This document shows positions 11,208 through 21,128 of a stretch of 64,000 bases of DNA, piece by piece (the first letter of the stretch is position 1; each line of letters starts with the position of its first letter). Location: contig WJYB01000002.1 in the NCBI GenBank assembly GCA_009668015.1, forward strand, positions 124,001-188,000, given 5' to 3'. A model generated the notes under the pieces. That model was given only the letters and a program-made list of their open reading frames with translations. It made no database searches and had not been told where the DNA came from. The DNA comes from Enterobacteriaceae bacterium RIT714 (GTDB taxonomy: Bacteria; Pseudomonadota; Gammaproteobacteria; Enterobacterales; Enterobacteriaceae). Made by a program: the position numbers and the translations under genes.

Positions 11208-11767
11208 AAATTGAACCCGGTGACGCGATACGTAGCCAGCCAGGGCGTGGCTTTTAGCCCAACGCGGGAGGCTGCAAGTTCAATGTTAAGCTCAGGAGCG
11301 AAGCCAGATCGCTGGGTTTTGCTCACCGAGAATCGCGTAATCATAATGCTGCCAGGATCGGTTAATTTATCCCAGCCTTTTCCTGTGCAACTCGTGGCTC
11401 CACGCTGCGTTTCAAGCGCCCCGGCTTCCAGGCGAAAACCTGTTTGTTCAGCCTCCGCCTGCGATGCATTTTCCCAGCGACCGTTGCTGTTGGCATCCCA
11501 CTGGACGATCACGCAGCTCCCCTCTTTGCTGATTATCAATGCCTGTCCCTGACAATCCCCGGCGCAATAACCGGCCCGCTGTAGCTGCTTTCCTATTGCA
11601 GAGACCCTTAGCCACACCTCTTCTTCCAGCTCTTGCTGCATTTCCTGATTCAGGATAGCCCACTGTAAACCGGGTAAAAACCGCGCGGTGCTAAGCAGTA
11701 AAATACTGCCAATCGCCATGGCAATCAGCACTTCGGTCAGCGAAAAACCGCGTGATTCTGTCAACAT
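11204..11767 (-). CDS. ppdB: Prepilin-type protein PpdB
   Basis: A minor pseudopilin of 187 residues, equal to E. coli PpdB. I took the ATG at 11767 (MLTESRGFSLTEVLIAM); a longer reading frame upstream runs inside ppdA and gives no pilin-like sequence. The N-terminus is a type IV pilin signal with the peptidase site G/F and E at +5. A conserved segment CVIVQWDANSNGRWE and paired cysteines follow. The start overlaps the ppdA end by 7 bases. Confidence 0.9.
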   Translation of the reverse strand: MLTESRGFSLTEVLIAMAIGSILLLSTARFLPGLQWAILNQEMQQELEEEVWLRVSAIGKQLQRAGYCAGDCQGQALIISKEGSCVIVQWDANSNGRWENASQAEAEQTGFRLEAGALETQRGATSCTGKGWDKLTDPGSIMITRFSVSKTQRSGFAPELNIELAASRVGLKATPWLATYRVTGFNL

Positions 11768-12222
11768 GTCCCTTTTCCCGTGCTGTTGCACATTCTGATG
11801 CGTCCCCCGTTCGAAACGATAACCAGCCACTCCCCCGCACGGCTTTTAAGGCGTATTCGACCAGCCCATGCGGTATCCCTGAGTCCATAAAACGCCAGTG
11901 AAGGCGTTATTTCCGCAATGGTGACGTCAGGCCATAACGGTCTGAGCACCAGGTCACCTTCGTCCTGACAACCAGCACTCTTTGTTGTTAAGAGACACCA
12001 GCTTTGCCCCCACGTTTTGAGCGTGATGATATGGTCCCGGTTATGGCCGTTCGCATCGTCCCGCAATAGCACTAAGTAGTCCCTTACCTGATGTACTGTT
12101 TGCCAAAGGCGCTGCTGTTGCTGCCAGCTTTGCCAGCCATATAACCCAGTGGCACTAAGAATGATGACCAGCGAGATTGCCACCATCGTTTCGATGAGCG
12201 TGAAGCCGCGTTCTTTTTTCAT
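11761..12222 (-). CDS. ppdA: Prepilin peptidase-dependent protein PpdA
   Basis: The first gene of the ppdA-ppdB-ygdB-ppdC cluster, 153 residues (156 in E. coli). The N-terminus MKKERGFTLIETMVA is a GspH/FimT-type pilin signal, with cleavage expected after G6 and glutamate at +5. The C-terminal part LAFYGLRDTAWAGRIRLK is conserved in the family. Upstream, 184 bases separate it from thyA and hold the thyA terminator and presumably the cluster promoter. Confidence 0.9.
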   Translation of the reverse strand: MKKERGFTLIETMVAISLVIILSATGLYGWQSWQQQQRLWQTVHQVRDYLVLLRDDANGHNRDHIITLKTWGQSWCLLTTKSAGCQDEGDLVLRPLWPDVTIAEITPSLAFYGLRDTAWAGRIRLKSRAGEWLVIVSNGGRIRMCNSTGKGTC

Positions 12223-12358
12223 GGCGACAGTGTGGCGAGATAGACGGGGAAAAACGACGGGCGAAAGAGAAAGTTACGAGGCGTTATCCAATAAATATCA
12301 TCACTTGCATTGCGTTGCAAAAACGCTGGAAAGCCGCTCGTAAACGTGAAATCTGGGC

Positions 12359-12388
12359 AAAAAAAACCGGCGCTAAAAAGCACCGGTT
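12359..12388 (-). terminator. Intrinsic terminator behind thyA
   Basis: On the minus strand, an AACCGGTGC stem and its complement GCGCCGGTT flank a short T-rich loop and are followed by eight T residues, 18 bases after the thyA stop. A standard Rho-independent terminator. Confidence 0.8.
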
Positions 12389-12406
12389 GTGTGAGGATGA
12401 GTCAAG

Positions 12407-13201
12407 TCAGATAGCAACGGGCGCTTTGATGCCGGGGTGCGGATCATAGCCCTCAATCTCGAAATCATCGAAGCGATAGTCGAAAATAGACTCCGGTTTG
12501 CGCTTGATGATCAACTTCGGCAGCGCACGGGGTTCGCGGCTCAGCTGCAGATGAGTCTGTTCCATGTGGTTGCTGTATAGATGGGTATCACCACCCGTCC
12601 AGACAAAATCACCGACGTCGAGATCACACTGCTGCGCCATCATATGGACCAGTAAAGCGTAGCTGGCGATGTTGAACGGCAGACCGAGGAATACATCGCA
12701 AGAACGCTGGTAAAGCTGGCATGATAGCTTGCCGTCAGCCACATAGAACTGGAAGAAGGCGTGGCAAGGAGCCAGCGCCATTTTATCCAGCTCACCGACG
12801 TTCCAGGCCGAAACGATAATCCGGCGAGAATCCGGGTCGTTTTTCAGCTGGTTGAGCACGGTGGTGATCTGGTCAATATGGCGGCCATCAGGCGTTGGCC
12901 ATGCGCGCCACTGTTGACCGTATACCGGTCCCAGGTTGCCGTTCTCATCTGCCCATTCGTCCCAAATCGACACGTTATTTTCGTGCAGATAAGCAACGTT
13001 TGTATCGCCCTGGAGAAACCACAGCAGTTCATGAATGATCGAGCGCAAATGGCAGCGCTTCGTCGTCACCAGAGGAAAACCGTCCTGCAAATTGAAGCGC
13101 ATCTGGTGGCCAAAAATAGAAGTCGTCCCGGTGCCGGTACGGTCGTTTTTTGGCGTGCCCTCATCGAGCACTTTTTTCATCAATTCAAGATACTGTTTCA
13201 T
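12407..13201 (-). CDS. thyA: Thymidylate synthase
   Basis: ThyA methylates dUMP to dTMP with methylene-tetrahydrofolate. The 264 residues match E. coli exactly in length. The catalytic cysteine is C146 in [12 protein letters not shown], with the folate/dUMP-binding arginines in RRIIVSAWN. Its start lies 6 bases after the lgt stop, so lgt and thyA are co-transcribed, as in E. coli. Confidence 0.98.
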   Translation of the reverse strand: MKQYLELMKKVLDEGTPKNDRTGTGTTSIFGHQMRFNLQDGFPLVTTKRCHLRSIIHELLWFLQGDTNVAYLHENNVSIWDEWADENGNLGPVYGQQWRAWPTPDGRHIDQITTVLNQLKNDPDSRRIIVSAWNVGELDKMALAPCHAFFQFYVADGKLSCQLYQRSCDVFLGLPFNIASYALLVHMMAQQCDLDVGDFVWTGGDTHLYSNHMEQTHLQLSREPRALPKLIIKRKPESIFDYRFDDFEIEGYDPHPGIKAPVAI

Positions 13202-13207
13202 GGTTCC

Positions 13208-14083
13208 TCAGGAGAGCTGTTGCTGTGGACGGCGACGATACGCCCAGATCATCATAATGACACCCGCGACAATCATCGGGATAGAGAGAATCTGCCCCAT
13301 GCTGATGTACTGTACCCATTCACCGGTGAACTGCTGGTCCGGCTGGCGGAAGAATTCAACGATGATACGGAAAGCACCATAGCCAATCAGGAACAGACCG
13401 GAGACCGATCCCATTGGGCGCGGTTTGCGAATAAAGAGATTCAGAATGATAAACAGCACGACCCCTTCTAGCGCCAGCTCATAAATCTGAGACATATGGC
13501 GCGGCAGCGAGCCGTAGGTATCGAAGATGGACTGCCACTCCGGGTGGGAAGGCAACAGCGCAATGTCTTCTGCGCGCGAACCCGGGAACAGCATCGTGTA
13601 CGAAACGCCTGGATCGACGCGCCCCCATAGCTCTCCGTTGATGAAGTTACCGAGGCGACCCGCACCCAGGCCAAACGGGATCAGAGGAGCAATAAAATCA
13701 GCGACCTGGAAGAAGTTACGCTTTGTGCGTTTGGCAAAAATGACCATGACCAGGATGACACCAATCAGGCCACCGTGGAAGGACATCCCGCCATCCCAGA
13801 CGCGGAACAGGTACAGCGGATCGTTCAGGAATACCGGGAAGTTGTAGAACAGCACATAGCCAATACGGCCGCCCAGGAAGACCCCCAGGAAGCCCGCATA
13901 AAGCAGGTTTTCAACTTCGTTTTTTGTCCATCCGCTGCCTGGACGACCGGCGCGACGACTTGCCAGCCACATCGCAAAGATGAAGCCCACCAGATACATG
14001 AGACCATACCAGTGAAGTGCAACGGGACCCACTGAGAAAATGACCGGATCAAATTCCGGAAAATGCAGATAACCACTGTTCAT
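13208..14083 (-). CDS. lgt: Phosphatidylglycerol-prolipoprotein diacylglyceryl transferase
   Basis: Lgt adds diacylglycerol to the lipobox cysteine, the first step of lipoprotein maturation, in the inner membrane. The 291 residues equal E. coli Lgt, with seven predicted membrane helices and the signature [16 protein letters not shown], which contains the essential arginine. The segment [10 protein letters not shown] carries the conserved histidine. It is directly upstream of thyA. Confidence 0.97.
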   Translation of the reverse strand: MNSGYLHFPEFDPVIFSVGPVALHWYGLMYLVGFIFAMWLASRRAGRPGSGWTKNEVENLLYAGFLGVFLGGRIGYVLFYNFPVFLNDPLYLFRVWDGGMSFHGGLIGVILVMVIFAKRTKRNFFQVADFIAPLIPFGLGAGRLGNFINGELWGRVDPGVSYTMLFPGSRAEDIALLPSHPEWQSIFDTYGSLPRHMSQIYELALEGVVLFIILNLFIRKPRPMGSVSGLFLIGYGAFRIIVEFFRQPDQQFTGEWVQYISMGQILSIPMIVAGVIMMIWAYRRRPQQQLS

Positions 14084-14228
14084 CTGTCACCACAAGATGT
14101 TGTTATTCCGCTGAAAGTGGACAGCGGCAAATAAGCGCGCATGGGGTTAGCCAGCGCTCCAAAGTTGCGAATCATAGCACAAGGCAGGCGCAGAGGATGC
14201 GCCTGAGATGTAAAAGATATGTATAAGG

Positions 14229-16475
14229 CTAACGGCCGCCGCGAATCAGACCGCCCATGCCACGACGCTCCATAAAGGCTGCGACCTGGTGACGGACCTC
14301 TGTCGCCAGCTGCGCCTCAAGGCTGCGCCTCGCCAGCTCCTGGGCCTCTTCGTAGTCGATATGACGCAACAGATATTTAACGCGTGCAACCGAGCGACCG
14401 TTCATGGACAAGTGGCGGAAACCCAGACCAATGAGAATCGCCACACACATGGAGTCTCCCGCCATTTCGCCGCATAACCGCAGATCGATGCCGTACTGCT
14501 CTGCTTCACGCGCGATCATCGCCAATGCCCGCAACATTCCCGGATGCAAACTGTCGTAGATGCTGGCCACCCGCGTGTTATTGCGATCCACCGCCAGGAT
14601 GTACTGGGTAAGATCGTTAGTGCCCACAGAGATAAAATCGACGCGGGTCGCCAGGTGCGGCAGCATAAAGACCATCGAAGGCACTTCGAGCATGACTCCC
14701 AGGCGCGGTTTCGGGATGGCGTAACCGATCATCTCTTCCACTTCACGGCCCGCACGTTCGATGAGACGGCGCGCTTCGTCGATCTCATCCAGGCTAGTCA
14801 CCATCGGGAGCAGGATACTGAGATTGCCCGTAGCCGCATTGGCACGTAGCATCGCGCGCACCTGGATCAAGAAGATCTCTGGCTGATCGAGCGTAATACG
14901 TATGCCTCGCCAGCCAAGACACGGGTTCTCTTCGCTGATCGGCATATACGGCAGTTGTTTATCCGCTCCGACATCCAGGGTGCGCAGTGTCACGGGTTTG
15001 TCGTTGAACATCTGCAACATGCCTTGATACTGGGCGACCTGCTCCTCTTCCGACGGAAAGCCGCTTTGCAGCATGAACGGGATTTCGGTGCGGTACAGAC
15101 CGATGCCATCAATGCGGCTCCCGAGCTTTTCTTCATGCGCCGGGCTGAGTCCAGCGTTGAGCATCACTTTGATACGCTCGCCGCTTTTCAGCTGCGCAGG
15201 CAGGTTGACATCGTCTTCCGCAAGGCGGCTTAACTCATTTTCTTCACTGATTAACCGCTGATACTCTTGCAGCAGCACGGGTTCAGGATCCACCAGCAAC
15301 TCACCGCGATAGCCATCCACCACCAGCGTGCGTCGTTGCAGCACTGAGGGCTGAATATCAGCCCCCATCACGGTGGGGATCCCCAGTGCACGCACCATAA
15401 TGGCCGCATGGGAGTTGGCAGCGCCATCGCGCACTACCACGCCAGCCAGTCGGTCCTGCGGCAGCTCGGCAAGCGTCGTCGCCGACAGTTCATCAGCGAC
15501 CAGAATAAAGCGTTTCGGCCAGGCGTTTTCGCCCTGATTAGTATCATCGAGATGAAATAACAGCCGTTGCCCGAGGCTACGTAAATCGCCGGCGCGTTCC
15601 TTCAGGTAACCGTCGGTTAACGCCGCAAATTGCTCGGCGAATTTCTCGATAACCTTTTTGACCGCCCACTCAGCCACCGACCCTTTGTCGACTTCTGCAA
15701 ACAGTTCGCGACGCAGACGAGCATCAGACAGCAGGTGTGAATAGAGATCGAATATCGCTGCCGTCTCTTTTTGCGCGCCAGCGGAGAAACGCTTGCTGTA
15801 GCGACGAAATTCGTTTGCGGCTTCTTCCAGCGCGCCTGTCAGACGCTCTCGCTCGAGCGCCGCATCAAGCGTTGAGGCCTCATACACCTGCTCCATCAGC
15901 GGCAGCGTGGCATCCATCCAGCCTTCAGCAATCGCCACGCCGGGTGATGCCGGCAGCGCGCGGATACGCGTGTGACGATATTGGCCAAACAGGGCCGCTA
16001 ACTGCGACTGGGAAAGGATCGCGGCCATTTGCGTGGCCAGCGTGACGAGGAATGACTCTTCGCTTTCATCAAACTGACGCAGCTCGCGCTGCTGGACAAC
16101 CAGCACGCCAAGCAGTTGGCGGCGCTGAATGATAGGCACCCCCAGGAACGCGCGAAAACGCTCTTCTTTTACAGAGGGGATGTATTTAAAGCTGGGGTGT
16201 TTTTGCGCATCAGCAAGGTTGATAGGCTCTGCCAGCCGTCCTACGAGGCCAACGATACCTTCATCAAAAGCGAGTGCAACAGTGCGACCACGGGGTTTTT
16301 TTAACCCACGCGTCGCCATGAGGTAGTAACAACGCCGATCGTTGTCGGCCAGATACACCGAACAAACTTCGGTTTCCATCGCAAGGCAGATGTCAGTAAC
16401 CAGGATGTCCAGCGCCTCATTGAGGCGCGGAGCACTGGCAACCTTTTCGACTATTTCTCGCAAGCGGGTGAGCAT
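14229..16475 (-). CDS. ptsP: PTS-Ntr phosphoenolpyruvate phosphotransferase (enzyme I-Ntr)
   Basis: EI-Ntr starts the nitrogen-related phosphorelay PtsP-NPr-EIIA-Ntr, which regulates potassium and cell-envelope processes. The 748 residues equal the E. coli length. An N-terminal GAF domain (about 1-160) is followed by the enzyme I domains; the phosphorylated histidine is H356 in GAANSHAAIMV, and the PEP-binding part contains SVGTNDLTQY and RLCGEMAGD. It lies 12 bases behind rppH, so the two are probably one transcript. Confidence 0.97.
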   Translation of the reverse strand: MLTRLREIVEKVASAPRLNEALDILVTDICLAMETEVCSVYLADNDRRCYYLMATRGLKKPRGRTVALAFDEGIVGLVGRLAEPINLADAQKHPSFKYIPSVKEERFRAFLGVPIIQRRQLLGVLVVQQRELRQFDESEESFLVTLATQMAAILSQSQLAALFGQYRHTRIRALPASPGVAIAEGWMDATLPLMEQVYEASTLDAALERERLTGALEEAANEFRRYSKRFSAGAQKETAAIFDLYSHLLSDARLRRELFAEVDKGSVAEWAVKKVIEKFAEQFAALTDGYLKERAGDLRSLGQRLLFHLDDTNQGENAWPKRFILVADELSATTLAELPQDRLAGVVVRDGAANSHAAIMVRALGIPTVMGADIQPSVLQRRTLVVDGYRGELLVDPEPVLLQEYQRLISEENELSRLAEDDVNLPAQLKSGERIKVMLNAGLSPAHEEKLGSRIDGIGLYRTEIPFMLQSGFPSEEEQVAQYQGMLQMFNDKPVTLRTLDVGADKQLPYMPISEENPCLGWRGIRITLDQPEIFLIQVRAMLRANAATGNLSILLPMVTSLDEIDEARRLIERAGREVEEMIGYAIPKPRLGVMLEVPSMVFMLPHLATRVDFISVGTNDLTQYILAVDRNNTRVASIYDSLHPGMLRALAMIAREAEQYGIDLRLCGEMAGDSMCVAILIGLGFRHLSMNGRSVARVKYLLRHIDYEEAQELARRSLEAQLATEVRHQVAAFMERRGMGGLIRGGR

Positions 16476-16487
16476 GATTTGCGTTGC

Positions 16488-17018
16488 TTAACCTCTTTTA
16501 CGTCGCCAGGCAGGTGTGCTTTGTGGTTTAGGAGGTGCCTCCTGAATCGCCATCACAACACTTGCGAACTCTTTCATCACCCTACGGTAAACATCGCGCT
16601 TAAACGACACGACCTGACGAACGGGATACCAGTAGCTTACCCAGCGCCAGCCATCGAACTCTGGCGTACTGCTGGTTTGCATATTGATTTCCGAATCGTT
16701 GCTCACCAATTGCAGAAGAAACCATTTCTGTTTCTGGCCGATACAAACCGGCTTTGTGTCCCAACGCACCAAACGTTTCGGTAACTTGTAACGCAACCAG
16801 TTGCGGGTCGAAGCAAGGATGCGAACATCCTTTCGGCTTAAGCCGACTTCTTCGAACAACTCCCGATACATCGCTTGTTCTGGGGACTCTCCAGGATTGA
16901 TCCCGCCTTGCGGGAATTGCCAGGAGTGCTGACCATACCGCCTTGCCCACATAACCTGGCCCTGACGATTACAAATTACGATACCTACGTTCGGGCGGTA
17001 GCCATCGTCATCAATCAC
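16488..17018 (-). CDS. rppH: RNA pyrophosphohydrolase RppH
   Basis: RppH removes pyrophosphate from the 5' triphosphate end of transcripts and so triggers RNase E-dependent decay. The 176-residue product has the Nudix box [18 protein letters not shown] with its EEVGL end at residues 38-60, including the metal-binding REXXEE glutamates. It precedes ptsP as in E. coli. Confidence 0.97.
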   Translation of the reverse strand: MIDDDGYRPNVGIVICNRQGQVMWARRYGQHSWQFPQGGINPGESPEQAMYRELFEEVGLSRKDVRILASTRNWLRYKLPKRLVRWDTKPVCIGQKQKWFLLQLVSNDSEINMQTSSTPEFDGWRWVSYWYPVRQVVSFKRDVYRRVMKEFASVVMAIQEAPPKPQSTPAWRRKRG

Positions 17019-17187
17019 CGGACTACCTCAAACTAAACCTGATATATGAACGATTGTTTCATACTCCTGTAAGGCGGTAAACCACTCTCTTACAAGGCTG
17101 CAAACGAATAACATTTGAATAACTCACAATTTTCACTCAAGTTATAAACAGATGAGGGTCCAGATGAGCCATTTTATTCACTTTTTC

Positions 17188-17657
17188 TGTGGATATAGTT
17201 GTGAAGAAGTATGGAATTACCGATGGACAACATTTCTCAGAGAGAAAACCTCGCCTTTCCTCGCCACAAATAAAACTCTATTTTTCATGCAATTAATTGC
17301 AAGATCTTGCCTTCCGACTCCCATAACGTGACGATCATCACAGATGAGATCCTGGCACTGATGAAAGATCGAACAGCGTCGGTTTTATCCACAGATTGTG
17401 CCAATAACTTAGACACATTTTGTGTAAAAATTCGATTTTCGTCGCACGTCAAGGCTGTAAATTGAACCAGTAGTGAGGGTTATTCCCAGTTATCCCACTT
17501 TTCTGTGGATAACATGGTGTAAGATCCTGTTCATTGTCAGTGACCAGTTTTGAACAACCCATTTTTCATCATTTTTAAAAATGATGATTTTTGTTAAAAA
17601 GACATATAAATCATAACCCTGCCATATCGCTTCAGAAATCGTTAAACTCTATCCACA
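17188..17657. other. DnaA-box cluster in the rppH-mutH gap, probable DARS2
   Basis: The 683-base gap holds no convincing gene. It carries two perfect DnaA boxes TTATCCACA (plus strand 17385-17393; minus strand 17514-17522), one TTTTACACA box fitting TTWTNCACA (minus, 17421-17429), and two near matches: ATATCCACA (minus, 17188-17196) and CTATCCACA (plus, 17649-17657). A weak box lies at 17396-17404. Boxes 17385 and 17421 face each other within 45 bp, as in a DARS core. In E. coli the DnaA-reactivating sequence DARS2 lies next to mutH (from memory), so position and content agree. No IHF or Fis site was firmly identified. Confidence 0.72.
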
Positions 17658-17701
17658 AGGACCTCATTTACAGTTCATTTTTTAATCAAAGGCTGATATT
17701 C

Positions 17702-18394
17702 ATGCTTCCGCTCCTTCCGCTGACCTCTCCCCCCTCGACTGAAGAGCAGTTGCTGTACCAGGCACAACGCGTGGCGGGTTACACGCTTGGAGAGCTGGCC
17801 GCGATGGCGGGTCTGCCGGTTCCCAACGATCTCAAACGTGATAAAGGCTGGATTGGCGTGCTGCTGGAGCTGTGGCTTGGCGCGAGTGCGGGCAGTAAAC
17901 CTGAGCAAGATTTTGCGGCACTTGGCGTTGAGCTCAAGACCATTCCCATCGACCGCCAGGGCAAACCGCTGGAAACCACCTTTGTTTGCGTCGCTCCATT
18001 GACAGGGAATAGTGGCGTCAGCTGGGAAACCAGCCATGTGCGTCATAAACTCAAGCGGGTGCTGTGGGTGCCCGTTGAAGGCGAGAGAACAATCCCCCTG
18101 GCCGATCGCCGGGTGGGCGCGCCGCTGCTATGGAGTCCTGACGATAAAGAAGAACGTCAGCTTTGCCAGGACTGGGAAGAGTTGATGGATATGATTGTTT
18201 TGGGACAAGTGGAGCGGATTACGGCACGTCACGGTGAAGTCATGCAATTGCGTCCAAAAGCGGCCAACAGCAAAGCGTTAACCGAGGCCATAGGCGCCAA
18301 TGGCGAGCCTATACTGACGCTACCGCGCGGCTTTTATTTAAAAAAGAACTTCACGGGCGCACTGCTGGCTCGCCACTTCTTGCTCAAAACATAG
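17702..18394 (+). CDS. mutH: DNA mismatch repair endonuclease MutH
   Basis: MutH nicks the unmethylated strand at hemimethylated GATC sites when activated by MutS-MutL. From the ATG at 17702 the product has 230 residues (229 in E. coli). The frame is open further upstream, but that part has no family similarity and lies in the DnaA-box region. The nuclease triad D-EXK is present as D70, E77 and K79 in [14 protein letters not shown], at the E. coli positions. Confidence 0.96.
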   Translation: MLPLLPLTSPPSTEEQLLYQAQRVAGYTLGELAAMAGLPVPNDLKRDKGWIGVLLELWLGASAGSKPEQDFAALGVELKTIPIDRQGKPLETTFVCVAPLTGNSGVSWETSHVRHKLKRVLWVPVEGERTIPLADRRVGAPLLWSPDDKEERQLCQDWEELMDMIVLGQVERITARHGEVMQLRPKAANSKALTEAIGANGEPILTLPRGFYLKKNFTGALLARHFLLKT

Positions 18395-18523
18395 TTTTTC
18401 TGTGAAGTTTGAACTCAATCAAACGCGATCACCGGCTTTTTAAGATTTTGCTACTTTCATGTAACGAATTACCAGGTTATTACTACACTATGATTGGATA
18501 CGAGCCAGGTGAGGATGATAACG

Positions 18524-18742
18524 ATGAAAAAATGGGCAGTGATAATCTCAGCGGTCGGTTTAGCGTTTGCTGTTTCAGGCTGTAGTAGCGATTACGTGAT
18601 GGCCACAAAAGATGGACGAATGATTTTGACCGACGGCAAACCCGAAGTCGATGACGATACCGGCCTTGTGAGTTACAGCGACCAGCAAGGCAATAAGATG
18701 CAGATCAACCGCGACGAAGTTTCTCAGATTATCGAACGATAA
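18524..18742 (+). CDS. ygdR: YgdR family small lipoprotein
   Basis: A 72-residue lipoprotein nearly identical to E. coli YgdR. The start is the ATG at 18524 ([20 protein letters not shown]), preceded by GAGGATGATAACG; a start ten codons upstream is less likely. The lipobox VSGC gives a lipidated cysteine near residue 20. The mature part is a DUF903 (SH3-like) domain. Its function is unknown. Confidence 0.93.
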   Translation: MKKWAVIISAVGLAFAVSGCSSDYVMATKDGRMILTDGKPEVDDDTGLVSYSDQQGNKMQINRDEVSQIIER

Positions 18743-18751
18743 ACAGATGAA

Positions 18752-18776
18752 GGTCAGTTGCTTACTGACCTTTTTG
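18752..18776 (+). terminator. Intrinsic terminator behind ygdR
   Basis: The stem GGTCAGT / ACTGACC with a five-base loop is followed by TTTTTGATTTTT, 9 bases after the ygdR stop. Confidence 0.85.
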
Positions 18777-18852
18777 ATTTTTCTCTTCCCCTTTTGCTTC
18801 CCCTCTGCCATGTTTATAGACCCTTAATTATTCTCGTTTCAGGAAACCGGCT

Positions 18853-19893
18853 ATGCATTATCACCGTATCCCCCACAGCACTCTGGAAATCAGTCAACTG
18901 GGGTTGGGCACGATGACATTCGGTGAACAAAACAGCGAAGCCGATGCCCATGCGCAACTCGATTACGCCGTCAGTCAGGGCATTAATCTGATTGATGTCG
19001 CGGAAATGTACCCGGTGCCGCCGCGCCCGGAGACTCAGGGATTAACCGAAACTTACGTTGGCAACTGGCTGGCGAAAAACGGTAATCGTGAAAAACTGGT
19101 GCTTGCCTCTAAAGTGAGCGGCCCGTCGCGTAATAACGACACGGGCATCCGCCCGAACCAAATTCTGGACCGCAAAAACATTCGTGCCGCGCTGGATGAC
19201 AGCCTCAGACGCCTGCAGACCGACTATCTCGATCTGTATCAGGTTCACTGGCCGCAACGCCCGACCAACTGCTTTGGTAAGCTGGGCTATAGCTGGAGCG
19301 ACAGTGCGCCCGTTGTGACGCTGCTCGAAACGCTGGAAGCACTGACCGAGTGCCAGCGCGCCGGTAAAATTCGCTATATTGGCGTCTCGAATGAAACCGC
19401 TTTTGGCGTGATGCGTTATTTACATCTGGCGGATAAGCATGACCTTCCGCGGATTGTGACGATTCAGAATCCGTACAGTCTGGTGAACCGGAGCTATGAA
19501 GTCGGTCTGGCCGAAGTGAGTCAGTATGAAGGCGTCGAGTTGCTGGCATACTCTTGCCTGGCTTTTGGTACGCTGACGGGCAAATATCTCAACGGCGCCA
19601 AACCGGCGGGTGCGCGAAACACCCTGTTCAGCCGATTCACGCGTTACAGCGGTGAGCAGACACAAAAAGCGGTTGCCGCTTATGTGGACATCGCCCGTCG
19701 CCACGGTCTGGATCCGGCGCAAATGGCGCTGGCATTCGTGCGCCGTCAACCCTTCGTAGCCAGCACCCTGCTGGGAGCAACCACGCTGGAGCAGCTAAAA
19801 ACCAACGTTGAAAGCTTCCATCTGGAGTTGAGCGAAGAGGTGTTAGCGGAGATCGAAGCCGTGCATCAGGTTTACACCTATCCTGCACCCTAA
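18853..19893 (+). CDS. tas: NADP(H)-dependent aldo-keto reductase Tas
   Basis: An aldo-keto reductase of 346 residues, the same as E. coli Tas, whose overexpression rescues a tyrosine auxotroph under starvation; its natural substrate is not settled. The catalytic tyrosine lies in LIDVAEMYPVPP, and the barrel ends with the AKR-type NADPH-binding segment VASTLLGATTLEQLKTNV. It stands alone between ygdR and a shared terminator with lplT. Confidence 0.95.
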   Translation: MHYHRIPHSTLEISQLGLGTMTFGEQNSEADAHAQLDYAVSQGINLIDVAEMYPVPPRPETQGLTETYVGNWLAKNGNREKLVLASKVSGPSRNNDTGIRPNQILDRKNIRAALDDSLRRLQTDYLDLYQVHWPQRPTNCFGKLGYSWSDSAPVVTLLETLEALTECQRAGKIRYIGVSNETAFGVMRYLHLADKHDLPRIVTIQNPYSLVNRSYEVGLAEVSQYEGVELLAYSCLAFGTLTGKYLNGAKPAGARNTLFSRFTRYSGEQTQKAVAAYVDIARRHGLDPAQMALAFVRRQPFVASTLLGATTLEQLKTNVESFHLELSEEVLAEIEAVHQVYTYPAP

Positions 19894-19901
19894 TGAAATC
19901 A

Positions 19902-19930
19902 CCCGGCGGCCATCGTCCGCCGGGCATTTT
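19902..19930. terminator. Terminator between convergent tas and lplT
   Basis: A strong stem CCCGGCGG / CCGCCGGG (19902-19909 and 19917-19924) lies between two convergent genes. The plus strand is followed by CATTTTT, which suits tas; for lplT the stem is followed by a weaker T tract. Confidence 0.75.
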
Positions 19931-19934
19931 TACT

Positions 19935-21128
19935 CTAACGACGTCTTTGCCAGAGCCAGAGTCCGGCAATAGCCAGCGCAAACAGCCCACCAAATCCAAC
20001 GCCAATCCCTACCACGGGAAATCCTGCTTTTACCGCCAGCGAGTAAAGCCCCAGCATCAGCAGCATGGCCGTGTTTTCGCCCAGATTCTGTACCGCAATC
20101 GCGTTACCCGCCCCAACGGTCTGTTTACCACGCTCTTGCAACAGGGCATTCAGCGGCACCACAAAGAACCCACCCAGTACCCCAATCAGAATCAACAGCG
20201 CATAGGCCGGCAATAGCGCATGCTGGAGTGAGAAGAACAACACGCCGACACCAATCAAAATCCCCGCAGGCATACAGCGCGCAACAGTTTCCAGGGTGAC
20301 GAGTTTCGCCGCAGCCCCGGCCCCGACCACAATCCCAACGGCAACCATCGCGTTCAGGTAAGTTGGCGTGGCATTATCGGTGATGCCTAAGGCCGTCGGA
20401 ACCCACAGCACCAGCAGGAATCGCAGCGTCACACCCGCGCCCCAGAAAAGACTGGTGCCCATCAGCGAGAAACGCGTTTCGCCATTACGCCACAGCACGC
20501 GGCAGGCGTTGAAGAAGCTGGAGGTCATGGGCGTGAAGCGCCAGGACTGGCCAGGACGTGCCACGGGGAGCGTCGGGATAAACAGATTAGCGATCACTGC
20601 GCCGGCGTACATCAGGGCACAGACCCCGAGCGCCGCCAGAACGTGCCAGTCGGCCAGCACACCACCCGCTACCGAGCCCAGCAGAATTGCCGCTATCGTT
20701 GAAGATTCCATCAGACCGTTGGCTTTGACCAGTTTGTCTCCGGTTGTCAGTTCCCCCAGGATACCGTATTTCGCCGGAGAATAGGCCGCCGCGCCGATCC
20801 CCACCAGCGTATAGCCGATAAAGGGATTGATACCGAAACAGATACTCGCCGCCCCCAGCAGTTTGAGGCCGTTGGCAAACATCATCACACGGCCTTTTGC
20901 AAAGCTGTCCGCGACCTGGCCCACGAAGGGAGCAAAGATGATGTAAGCACCCACAAACACCATCTGCAGGATGGGCTGGCTCCAGTCCGGATAAAATTCC
21001 GCTTTCAGCAGTGCCAGAGTGGCAAATAACAGCGCGTTATCGCCAAAAGCGGAAAGAAACTGGGCGGCGGTTACCGCCATCATGCCTTTCGACCAGATTG
21101 ACGTGTTAGTGTGTACTGACTCACGCAT
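19935..21128 (-). CDS. lplT: Lysophospholipid transporter LplT
   Basis: LplT flips lysophospholipids across the inner membrane so that Aas can re-acylate them. From the ATG at 21128 the product has 397 residues, as in E. coli; a longer frame runs back into aas. It is a 12-helix major facilitator protein ([23 protein letters not shown] between helices 2 and 3). The start overlaps the aas stop by 8 bases, so the pair is translationally coupled. Confidence 0.96.
   Translation of the reverse strand: MRESVHTNTSIWSKGMMAVTAAQFLSAFGDNALLFATLALLKAEFYPDWSQPILQMVFVGAYIIFAPFVGQVADSFAKGRVMMFANGLKLLGAASICFGINPFIGYTLVGIGAAAYSPAKYGILGELTTGDKLVKANGLMESSTIAAILLGSVAGGVLADWHVLAALGVCALMYAGAVIANLFIPTLPVARPGQSWRFTPMTSSFFNACRVLWRNGETRFSLMGTSLFWGAGVTLRFLLVLWVPTALGITDNATPTYLNAMVAVGIVVGAGAAAKLVTLETVARCMPAGILIGVGVLFFSLQHALLPAYALLILIGVLGGFFVVPLNALLQERGKQTVGAGNAIAVQNLGENTAMLLMLGLYSLAVKAGFPVVGIGVGFGGLFALAIAGLWLWQRRR

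Noticed and set aside
17591..17701. Upstream extension of mutH by 37 codons
   Set aside because: It crosses a DnaA-box-like site and has no similarity to MutH, whose active-site numbering fits the start at 17702.
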